A stretch of DNA of 64,000 bases from Apus apus. Its lineage: Eukaryota > Chordata > Aves > Apodiformes > Apodidae. Shown here one piece after another: positions 50,601 through 62,600 of this stretch. Numbering within the stretch: position 1 is the first letter of the stretch; each line of letters starts with the position of its first letter. The stretch is taken from positions 22,092,241 to 22,156,240 of the forward strand of contig NC_067285.1 in the NCBI RefSeq assembly GCF_020740795.1. Reading direction: 5' to 3'. The notes beneath the pieces were generated by a model, which was not told the DNA's origin, ran no database searches, and worked only from the letters and a program-made list of their open reading frames with translations. A program made the translations under genes and the position numbers.

Positions 50601-53600
50601 AGGCACAGTGGGAACCTTCTGAAGTTTGAGCACTTAGCTGTTTGCAGAATTATCAAATGGACACTTTTAGCTGCTTAAATTATGTAATACTGTCTTACAA
50701 AACCAATCAACAACAACAAAAAAGCAAAACAAAAAACCAAACCCTGCTGAAAATCAGAACAGTTATAATTGAGGAATATTTTGAGATGGCAAAAGCTTTT
50801 GCTCTGAGTCAGAAAGTGAATGACAGTGCAGCCTGCAGTGTGACTAGTAGTACCCTGTGCTGGATTCCTTTTTCCCTCTCAATCAGACTGTGTAGGCAAC
50901 CTATTCCACTATATTGCCTATTAGGTTAAACCAGCAAGGAAAGGTTCTTTATCTCAAGCTCTTGCTTGCATCGGATGATGCTTGTATGGATTGCAGAAGT
51001 TTTCCTAAATAGGCTTGTTAAAATAGATTTTTTTCCTATAGAATGTTTTGTGTACTGATTATAATAGTTTTATTTGACACAGGGAGAAATGCTATAGCCA
51101 ATTTCAGTGTTAAAGTTGTCTGTTTTCATTACTGTCATGTTTGTTCAGGTACAAATTACAAGATCAATGTGCAGTTTATTATGAAATGCAATGGTTTTGT
51201 GTATATATAGCAAGCCAAAATATCTGATACGATTTGAAGCTGTGATATAAAGCAAAAGTTTTGTATGATGTTTACTTTAATAAAGATGTAGTAAATTTTT
51301 TGAAAACTTTGTGTTTTTTCTTTAAGGTATGGGCTGAAGCCAAATGACCAAATCTTGGCAGAGGACAAGCACAAAGAACTGTAAGTTCTTTTATGGTGAT
51401 ACACATGCATGCTTTATGTATTGACTATTCTATGTATATACATACCTTATTACTAAAGATCTGAAGCAAAACATTTGTGTTTTAGTAAATAGCTTATGTT
51501 TTTTAGTATTACCTGCTGTAAATTATAGAACTTGTCTGAAAACTAATAATTTAAATATTCAATTTTTTTCACTAAATTTTCTTAACTGCAGTTGGTACAC
51601 ATGCAATTTAAATGTCTCTGTGTTCATCCTAGCTGATGTTTTATGTGTGACAATGGTTAAACTAACAGCTATTGCCTGCCTGCATTATGTTTATGTAGAA
51701 CTGAAATGTTTGAATCTGGCAGAAATGAAAAGGAAGATTATTTTTTTCAGGTTCAGTGTTGACTCATTATTTTACTTTGCCTCCTCATGTGATATCATGG
51801 CCATTGTCACCTTCGCAGATAACTCTCCTCATAAGAGTTGGACTGTGTTGAGGAATGTATTTAAGAGTTGCCAGGCCCCTGTCAGTTATATTGAAACTTG
51901 ACTTGTTTTGGCTAATCTGATTTTGTAGCCTAAAAACTCTTGTTCCTGGGAAAAAAAAAAAGTGTGATCCTTTGTTGAATTGTTCATTTGTTTAGCTATA
52001 GGAAGTATAGGCAAACATTGCAGTGACAGTATATTCAGTTACTTTGCTCCTTCATTAAAGACATGCCCAAATCAAAGAAACCTGAAGTTCAAATTTATTC
52101 TGATTTTAGATTATCTTCATCTAAATAACTTCTAAAAAAAAGTTTTGAGACACTATGTACTGAAATACAAAAGTTGAAAGAGAACACTGGGTATTGTGCA
52201 TAGGCATGTGTATATGTATCTTTTTGGAAAAGGTGAAGTATAAAGACTGGTATGTATTGTCTGTGTATTACCCAGTTACGTGGCAGTGGGGATCCTGAGC
52301 TTGTGTGCCTGGTTTTGAAATATTTGTGTTTTTTGTGGTTTTCTGTGTTTCTTTGTTTTCCTTTTCTCTCCAGTTACGGTAGATGTTTAAATAGATACTG
52401 AGGTTCTCCAAGTTACTGCCTTTTGAAATGTAAACATGTTTTGAAAGTGGAGGGGTCTTGACAGTACACAGTATTCTTTTGATAGCGACTGATTAGCTCA
52501 ATCAAGGGTTACAATATTAAATGGGAGAAAAGTACTAGCTAAGTAAAAGATGGCACAACTGGAACAGTCCATCTCACTTGCATGTGTAAGCATAGAGGTT
52601 ACATGAAGTCAATAGTGTAATATTTTTTATTTCAGAACTTAGTTTACAACTGGCTGAGTAGCTACATGCAGTGCATGAACACCAGTTTTCTTCTTGCCCC
52701 AGTCATTCATGGTCCTGCATAAGCTGCCTGAAAAACCTACAATGTGAATGTCGTCTTTGCTGTCTCTCAAATCTGTATTATGTAACTGCACTTTTATTTG
52801 TTTGTTTCAAGATAGGTAGTCGGTATGAAAGACTGTAGAAAATGCTTCAATTGTCACTCCCCGCATAATTTTATTGTGTGTCGTCTCCATGATGACTACT
52901 GGAATATTTATCTAGAAGTTGTATATCCAAGGAAGATAGAGATTTTTAGGATGACTTTCACATTTCTTTATTTCAGGGTAAAAATAGTGGGGAATTTTGT
53001 CCCTTTTGTGTGCATCTGCATGCTAACATACAAGTAAAACTTCATTTATATTTCAGACTTTTGGCTCTTGCACGTAATTGTCTGTTTTCATTATTACACT
53101 AGTGTTATTTTGCATAATTTCTTGTAGTACTCCCAAAAGACTAGAAGCAGTTTATTCATGTTTAAGGTGAGCTAACTGCTTCATATGAATGAATATATAT
53201 AACTGTAAGGTTTTCACCTGTTAAAAGTTTGGATTTTTCTCAGTAAGATCATAAATTTCAAACAGTAAAAATGTGTTCTGGTAACAAAGTTTTAATTCCT
53301 TGGGAAAAATAATTATTTGTTAAAAACCTTAGTGATTGACTTACTAGCCAAATAAAATTTCTGTGTTCTTTCAGAGAATGGAAAAAGGCATTGAACTTGC
53401 CTGTGACTTTAAAACTGCTTGAGCTCCAGGCGAAAGACAGGATACAGCAGTTGCCTTTGATCGGTAGATTTGTTTTATGTAGAGCAGTCTCTCTAATGAC
53501 AGAGCACTTGTGGACAACATAATTACGATTAACCCATTAAATATGTTAGACCATTTTTAAAAGATATAAGCTAGAAATAATAACAGTACTAGCATGTTGA

Positions 53601-56600
53601 GGGGTTAAACACAGGTTAAATGACATACAGATCTATTTTGGACAGTACAAGCTGTACTATGTACACAAGCTTTATTTGCACAATAGATACTGATTAAACT
53701 GAACCTTTTGATATGAAATATTTAATTTGAACTAGTTTAAACACACTAAAATCCTGTTTGAGTTTTTTATTTAACGTACGTTGCATATTACTTAGTTGCA
53801 TATTAGTTACTGATATTTTTTCACAGCATAGTCATTTCTTAAATGAAGGGTTGAGCTCTTTTAATAAAGACAGTTTAGTAAAGCTGAAGTTTTACATCAA
53901 TCAGTTGCCACAGATATGCTTCTTAGATTTTTGTTGTTGTTACCACTACAGTTGCTCCAGGTCCGCTACAACATGATTTATATGCTCTTGGTTATAATGA
54001 AAGATTTTGAATGTGATTTTGCCATTGACCTTGAAATCTTGAATGTTGCTGGATGTCTGACCAGGGTAAAACACTTGTTTTAGGGAGAGACCTTTGAAAC
54101 TTTTCTGATGTGCTCTGTGCTCTTCTTCTTGAACCATGTTAACTGTATGGTACAGAACATAGAAAGCAGTGTTGAACCTCACCACACTTCTAGTCCTTCA
54201 AGTCTTTCTCTGATTTAACTTACAGATGAGTTGTTAGATACTTAGCTATGCGTTTATATTTAAAAGAAATTCTAGGCAATGGTGCAAGGCAACTTAGCAC
54301 TAGGGTAATGCTTCCTGATTTGGTAATCAACTTATTCTTAAGTTCAGTGCCCTCGTAACTAAGGTGTTCTCCTGAAGCCTTTCCTAATGTTTTAAAGCCA
54401 AATACCAAGTTAGACTCTCCTGTATTTCTGTTCAGTGCCAAAATCACCTTGGTTAAAATGCTTTTATTCTTCCAGTCTTTGAAATGTTAGCAGCTTTTCT
54501 ATTGACTTACCTAGTAAGGAAGACTTCTTTTGGCATTCTTCTTTTAGTAGTGTCACAATTATTTCTGACTCTCAGATGTCACTGAGTTTCTTAGAGATCT
54601 CTTCTTTGTAGCTGTTCATTGTAAAAATTTAGGTTTTGTTCAGTAATGAATGCCTTATCTCCAAAGGTAATTGGGCCAGCTACACACTGACTTCGCTAGA
54701 TCCTGTTGTCCTTGAATTGTAGTTATCTAGAGAGAGTTCAGCCACTAAGACAGACTGGGGTTGTTTTACAGGCATGGCATCTACTTCTAGTTTAAGAGCT
54801 AAGGTACGAAAGATGCCTTTTTTTTTTTTTCCTGCTTCCGATTCACTTTGACTGTAATAGCCTTATAAATTTGGTTTTTTTCATTAGTGTATACATTTTT
54901 ATCTTAAAGGAATTTGTTAGCACTAAAGTTGTAAGTCAGTGCATATATACATAGTGTTCATAATTGAGCTGGAAATATCTAACCCCCCCCTGCCTCCCAG
55001 CCCCAGTCAACTCCTGAATGCACAAAAGGTGGAGGTCACTGTCCTGCAGCTCAGCCAGGGAGTGGAATGTTTGCAGGCTCCTTAGCGTGCTTTAATGTAA
55101 AATAAGCAGATTAATTGAAACCACCATGACTGATGATTAAGCCAAGCACTCCAGTCTTGTTGTGAATCACAAGCAACATGTTTTCACTGGCAAGTTTATT
55201 ATTCTGCAGTGAGAATAACAAAGATGGGGTAAAGATAGTTTCTTCAGTTTGCACTGGAGTTTTACAATGTAAGCATGCCTTTGTGTCTGAAGAGGTGTTC
55301 TGGGGATATTTCCTGTAGTTTGGAGGAGAGGAAAGTAAGATTTCTATCCTGCAAGACTGCTGGGGAAACTTGGACATAATAAGGCTGGTGAGGCCTTAAT
55401 GTTTCATTTTTTCATTTTCTGAGAGCAATAAATAAATACAAACTCTGAGAAGAATGTTAGTATTTCTGCTGACCCTTTGTCCAATCTTTTAACAAGAGTT
55501 GCTTCTATTTTATTTTTTTTTTCTCAGAATTGGGCTGAATGACTTCAACTGAACGTCATTTTAACCAAGCGTAGATTTTGTGTGTGTGTGTGCACGTGTT
55601 GTTGCCTAGATGTTTTTTTTTTTTTTACTGGATTCCACATCAAAAGGTTTTGAGGAGAATAAATATAAGCCAAGTGCAGCAAGCAATGGGGTGAGGATCC
55701 GAGTTGTCTTGGTACTAAAGTAGAAACAGTTTGTTTACTCATTGCCCAATAAAGAGGCCATTTTCACTGTGTAGTGTAGTGTTGGCAGAGGTGTTGGGGT
55801 GTTTTATTAATATTTTTTTTTAGAAAAAATCTTGGTAGCTTGACTAGCTTGTATGAATTAGGCAACTAAAATATTGTGAGTCCTAAAAGCATTGTTTGGT
55901 GGTTAGTGATACCATTAAACTGTAAGCAATGTTTCAGGATACTTGTTTTAAAACAGCTTTGACTGCTGGTTATACAATTTTATGAATAGTTTTGTTTAAG
56001 CAGTTTTTGCCATGACAGAACACTTTTTTCAAAGTTAGCTGAAGAAGAAACTGGGAATTGTGGCAGCTGTTTTGTGCCCTACAGCCACCTCTGCTTTCCT
56101 AATGTATCTCTTCACAAAGCTGAAGACTATGAACTGAGAAAGAGGAAGAAGATAATTGTAACCTTTATTTCTCTCAGCTATTTGTGTTGAAGTTAGAAGA
56201 TAGGCAGTTGTGTTACTCTGCTGCAAGACTGCTGAGAGGAATTTACTTAAGAATTTCATTCTTAGCTGCAGACTTTCTATATGAATACTTCTTCAGAGTG
56301 AAACTGAACAAGGGACAGAGGGAATCTTAAGCTTGAGAACAGCTAGTTGAGTAACTGATGAATTTTTTAATTACCTGTATCATCTAGGGTTTTTGGTGAG
56401 TTTTGGTTTTGCTTAGCCAAGATAATATAAGGGAGTGTGTGTGTGTATAAATGTAGGTGAGGATTGATTAAAGGGGTGAATCTTGGAGGCACAGTAAAAT
56501 TGTTTGGGCCTGTATGATGCTTGGGAAAGAGTAGGTAAATTTACAGTTGGGGTTTAGAAATAGTCTGGGTATGTTAGAATGCTTGAGGATGCAAAAGGGA

Positions 56601-59600
56601 CAGAACTTTTTAATGGGGATATTGTAGTGGATTTTTGTTGTATTTGGAGGGGTACCATGTGTTTATCACTACCTGTATGTCACTTAAGTGCAAAAGCTAA
56701 GGGTTTCAACCCCAAACCTACTTCCTAGGCCGCCTTGCCTCATTGATGGTTCAAATGCAGTGGGAGGGGCCTGAATACTGGGAATGTGAAGGGGTGCAAC
56801 TATCTGTCTAATTCTGTTGGATACCACCACCAAGCCACAGTTCTTCGTGCCACTAGAGGGTGTAGCTTATTTTCAGTGACGCTTTAAAAAATTCTTCTGT
56901 GTATGTTCTGTTTATGGTGTCCCATTGATGTGTAGTCTCTTTAAAATACCTCTGGTTTTTATCTACCTTGTTCCTGCTAAAACCTAAAAGGTAGGGTAGA
57001 AGATTGTTTTTTGAGGGGAAAGTGATATTGAAATATCAGAAATAGTAAGTTTTAAATATTTTGTCAGTCTACTCAACATGTGCTGGAAACATAAATGGTT
57101 TATATGGTTGAGGAAGGGCATGAACCTGTCACAGACACTTGTCAAAGCTGTTGAGTTACTTTATATAATAGACCTTACTTAAAATTACATTTGAGTGGAT
57201 TATTATGTAATATGGAATATGACTCAGCAATGGAGTAGCGTGGAAAACTGCTGCGGCAATAAAAAGGTTCCCAGCTTCGTGTAAAAGCTTACTGGCTGTC
57301 ATCTTTATACAGCTTTATTTTAGATTTCCTCCTGATTTTTTTAGATCAAGCTACCATGCTGGCTTGTTTCCTGGTGTGAAGGTTTGTATGATAACATGAA
57401 TCATAGAATCATAGGGGTTGGAAGGGACCTTGAAAGATCATCTAGTCCAACCCCCCCGCCAGAGCAGGGTCACCTAGAGTACATCACACAGGAAGGTGTC
57501 CAGGCAGGTTTTGAATGTCTCCAGAGAAGGAGACTCCACAACCTCTCTGGGCAGCCTGTTCCAGTGCTCTGTCACTCTCACAGTAAAAAATTTTTTTCTG
57601 ATATTCACCTTAAACCTCCTATGCTCCAATTTGTATCCATTACTCCTTGTCCTATCACTGGTCATCACTGAAAAAAGCTTAACTCCATCTTCTTGACACT
57701 CACCCTTTACGTATTTGTAAACATTGATGAGGTCACCCCTCAGTCTCCTTTTCTCCAAACTAAAGAGACCTAGCTCCCTCAGCCTTTCCTCATAAGGGAG
57801 ATGTTCCACTCCCTTAATCATCTTTGTGGCTCTGCGCTGGACTCTTTCAAGCAGTTCCCTGTCCTTCTTGAACCGAGGGGCCCAGAACTGGACACAATAC
57901 TCCAGATGCGGCCTCACCAATGCAGAATAGAGGGGGAGGAGAACCTCTCTTGACCAACTAACCACACCCTTTCTAACACACCCCAGGATGCCATTGGCCT
58001 TCTTGGCCACAAGGGCACATTGCTGGCTCATGGTCATCCTCCTGTCTACCAGGACCCCCAGGTCCCTTTCACCCACACTGCTCTCCAGCAGGTCAGCCCC
58101 CAACCTGTACTGGTGCATGACATTTTTCCTCCCCAAATGCAAAACTCTACACTTGCCCTTGTTGAACTTCATCAGGTTTTTCCCCACCCAAGTCTTCAGC
58201 CTGTCTAAGTCTCTCTGAATGGCAGCACAGCCTTCTGGTGTGTCAGCCACTCCTCCCAGCTTGGTGTCATCAGCAAACTTGCTGAGGGTACCTTCTGTAC
58301 CCTCATCCAGGTCGTTGATGAAGATGTTGAACAACACCGGTCCCAGTACCGACCCCTGAGGGACGCCAGTAGTCACAGGCCTCCAACTAGATTCTGCCCC
58401 ATTGACTACAACTCTCTGACTTCTTCCTTTCAACCAGTTCTTGATCCACCTCACTGCCTGATCATCAAACCCATACTTGATCAACTTATCTACAAGGATG
58501 CTGTGGGAGACGGTGTCAAATGCTTTACTGAAATCAAGGTAGACCACATCCACTGCTCTACCATCATCTATCCACCTAGTAATTTCCTCATAGAAGGCTA
58601 TGAGGTTAGTCAAACATGACTTACCCTTGGTAAAACCATGTTGACTGCTCTTGATGACCCCCATCTCCTTGATATGTCTAGAGATAGTGCCAAGGACAAG
58701 TTGTTCCATCACCTTTCCAGGGATGGAATGTGAGGCTGACCGGTCTCTAGTTACCCGGGTCCTCCTTCTTGCCCTTCTTGTAGACTGGAGTGACATTTGC
58801 TATCCTCCAGTCCTCAGGCACCTCTCCTGTTACCCATGACTTACCGAAGATGATGGAGAGTGGACTAGCAATGACCTCCGCCAGCTCCCTCAGCACTCTT
58901 GGATGCATTTCATCCGGACCCATCGATTTATGGATGTCCAGATTACTCAACCAATCCCAAATGAATAAAAATGTCTACTGTGGAACTGATAGTAATTGTT
59001 AAAAAAGAATAATTTTAGAATTGCTAAAAATTGAAACTTCTAAAGTAATGTTTTTAACGAATAAATAATTTAGAATGATCAGTCTCATAAATTGCCACCT
59101 TCTCCCAAAGCAAATATAAATTTTGTAGATTCTGTTTTTTCAATGACGTGTAATCAAGCACTTTTTAAACTTCAGTTACATGCTTGGGAGTTATGTGCAA
59201 TAAGAATCTGGATGATGTGCTGAGGATACTTGAAAAGCATACGTAGTGAAAGAGAAGAATGACTGGGAAGAACTCTGCTCTTATCTGGAATGCAGTTTTG
59301 TTAATTCATTCCTTGGGTTGTTGGCTCCCTCTGTAGAAATTACTTTAAATTGCAGTTTGATTTCACTGTAATTGTTTTATCCCATCTATGGCTTATATAA
59401 AGGCTTGACTCACATGAACAGAAAGAATGATTTATGCTTTGCTACAAATCTCTATTACAGGTTCCCCTCCCTATTTGTGCTTCATTTCTCTGCTTGCTCA
59501 CCCCATATCCAATTCTTTTCAGTGCAGCACCAATGCCAATTAGTGTTGCACAAATCATGTAATGAAATCCTTGGTAACAGACATCCTACGTAAAATTTCC

Positions 59601-62600
59601 AACACTTAAGAATTTAAATTATAGCAGAAATGCTTTTTCCTTCTTTGAGAAAGGCAATCTTTATATCTGCTTAAATTTGAAATGAAAAATTTCAAGTGTC
59701 TGCAATTACAGTTATGCAATTGTATTATGTCATTTTGCATCCTGCTCTTGATGATAGGAAATAAGTAGTATGCAGATTACTTATACAGGGTGGTAAATAT
59801 ATTGGATTAATCTTTTTCATTTGTGCATATCTATCAACATAATATTGTACTTAAGCCTTCTACCCTTGTTTGTTTTGTGAATATAGTGTATTAAAGCAAA
59901 ACTTTGCTATGTAGCCTTACAGGCTCTGTTAGAATATTTTTTTTATTTGTAAGCAGCTCTTGGAAATGTGTTAATTTGTTCTTATGTGGTGGACATAGTG
60001 GTTCTTTGATATAAAATAAAACTTCTGATAATAGCTATAGTTGACAGATAAGAACAAGGCTTATGTTTCTCAGGGAAACTTGGTTTTGTAGCCTGAACTG
60101 CTTATCTGAGACTGTTGTGTGATAGAACACTTCCAGGGTGCTGGGAAGAGAGATGGAAAGGAAAGAGAAGGATGGATGTGAAAGCCAATGGAGAATATTT
60201 TTTGTGTGTGACATATGAGAACCCATAAACAAAATGACTAAAACCAGATGCTTAAGGATGGAAACTTAATTTGCTTAAATCAAATTATGGAAGTTCCTAG
60301 TGTCAGATTTATTGTTCTTCTGTAGTCTTGCTCTTATATGACTTGATCTCATCTATTAATGAGATGAATTACTCTATTGCTCTTCCTGGTAGTAACTATT
60401 GTTACTAACTATGTACTCTCTGTCCTTTGTTTAAAGCAAGGAAATACATTTTTGCTTTTGTGGCTTGTGAGGCATGATTGTCCAGAAGGATTTTTTCCCC
60501 CCTCACCACTTCTCTTGACATTTATTATTTTACAACAAATTCAAAACAGGTGTGAAAAAAAGTGTAGATTGTATTTTGCATTGACTCCATGTATGCACAA
60601 ACTGAGGTACACATACAGGAGTGACATGACTGTGTGCAGCCACTGATGTATTTCAAGACTGAAATTTGAATATGCAGACTGATTTTTCCATAGTGCTGCA
60701 TTTCCTATCACTGGATTGATTTCTTTGAGATGGAGATTGGCTTAGAAAGAGAATGTAAATAAGGTACTGCCATGGGATTGTTTTGAGCTGCCAGAGTGAA
60801 GAATTCGTTCAGCTCTTGCCATGTATTTTATAGCCTGAAGTATTCTGAGGGGTAGAATGAGGGTTTAACTTAACATGGGATTTTTATTCCGTTATTTTAC
60901 TGTACTACTTACATGTTGTATTTTACTCACAGTCCCCTGGAGACAGCACTAGATGCAGGGAAAAAAAGTTAATACTTACCTGATCATTTTATGAAATTAC
61001 ATTAATTTCATAAATGTAGGGTGTGTGGAGGAGAATCTTCAAAAATATACTGGCAGATAATTTTTTAATTCTCTTTTTGTTCAGATTTTAGCAAAATACA
61101 CAGGAAAGCTGTTGAAATTGTCACGATGTTTGAAGGCCCACAAAAAGGGTTATGCAATCAGTACTCGTTTTGCCACAAGGTGGTGCTTTATGTAGTAGCT
61201 AGCTTTATGGCAATTAATTGAAGAGTACTGTACACGATGTGAAATTTCTAAAGCTTTTAACCACTCTAAATTATTAGGCAGTGCACTGTTGCATTTTTTT
61301 TCCTTAAATAATTCTAAGCTTGAGATGAGGAGGCTTACTACTTTCATAGAGACTATTTAAAAATAAAAATAAGAAATACATATCTTGTGCATCGTGTTCA
61401 TGCACAGTTTAAGCTTGAGATAAGATGCATCTGAGTACAGCAAAGAAACTGTGTGTATGTGTTTTTTTGTGACACAGACCACAAATGTTTTTGGTATTCA
61501 GATTTCTGTGTTAACAGACTATGTTATAATAGACAAAATCCAGATTTATTGTTTAATTATCTCTTTAAGCTCAGTTTTGTTTTGTACGTTGTTTTTTGTG
61601 GTTTGTTTTTTTTTTTATTGGCATAATGTGATTGAGGTGATGTGCATTAAAATAATTTAGACACGTCGCTGGTATGTTGATAAAAAAGCAGATCAATGTA
61701 GAAGAAGGAAAAAATATTATTTAGTCCAATTTTTTGGATAGTTCTTAAAATAGATGGAGAATTTAAGCTTTCAGTATTTTTGCATTTTAATGAAAAAGTC
61801 TACTGTAACAGAAACTACACTGTAACTGAATTATAAAATGCAGGCATTTTTCATTTAATTTTATTTATTCACTTCAGGCTTTAGTGAACTTGCAGAATTT
61901 TAAAAACAGAACTTGTTGCCTGGTGGCACCTGCGTGTGCTTGTTCTGTTCAAATGCATAAAGTATGTAATTTATTGTTTCTTCTGAATTCCATAAGGAAC
62001 ATGGTTAGAATATAATGTCACTATTTTCCTAAATAATGAGGTAATTAACTATTGTGGTGTAGTCCTGTTGTTCTCAGATATATGAAAGCTTTTCAGTAAA
62101 TAATGTGGTATATATTTCTTCTGTGCTTGGACTTCAGTGTTCTCATTTAAAATATTTTCCAGTGACACTGTTTAGAACTAACTTGCCAGAGAAATTAAAC
62201 TCATGTCCTGTGTGTTACACTGCTGTAAAAAAGGCATGATCACATCAGATATTCCATTTCCAAGGCTGCTAATGCAACATTGCTCTTTTCACTAATTTAG
62301 TTTAAAAAATATCCTCATTTACAGATTTAAGTGCCCTAAATAAAAATAATACAATAAGGTCTATAGTTTATCAGCAGGGAAAGAACCGCTAAGTCTTTGT
62401 TGTCCATTTAGTCTTTTCTGGGTTAAGATTAACCCCAAGAGTACTAATTAGTGTTCAGTATAGTGGATTCTGCTATTTTAAAGGAGGTGATCATCTATCA
62501 GAGCAGATGAAATGGCTTGTGTGAAAATAATTTAGTAGCTGTCCATTAATTGCCTTTCCTTTCATAGAGCTTTAGAAAGAGATCTCAAGAGATCATTTAG

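Larger units (their letters stand above)
33384..51326 (+). other. ADK: ADK intron 2 (common)
   Basis: About 17.9 kb, A+T-rich. It holds the solo LTR (40060-40772), a CR1 internal fragment (42255-42396), A-rich low-complexity stretches at 43077-43125 and 50700-50745, and a dinucleotide run at 44936-44959. I found no exon-like conserved protein or RNA gene in the rest. Short open frames lack domains. Confidence 0.85.

Noticed and set aside
57474..57696. Plus-strand open frames over the CR1 copy
   Set aside because: They are antisense shadows of the CR1 reverse-transcriptase gene.
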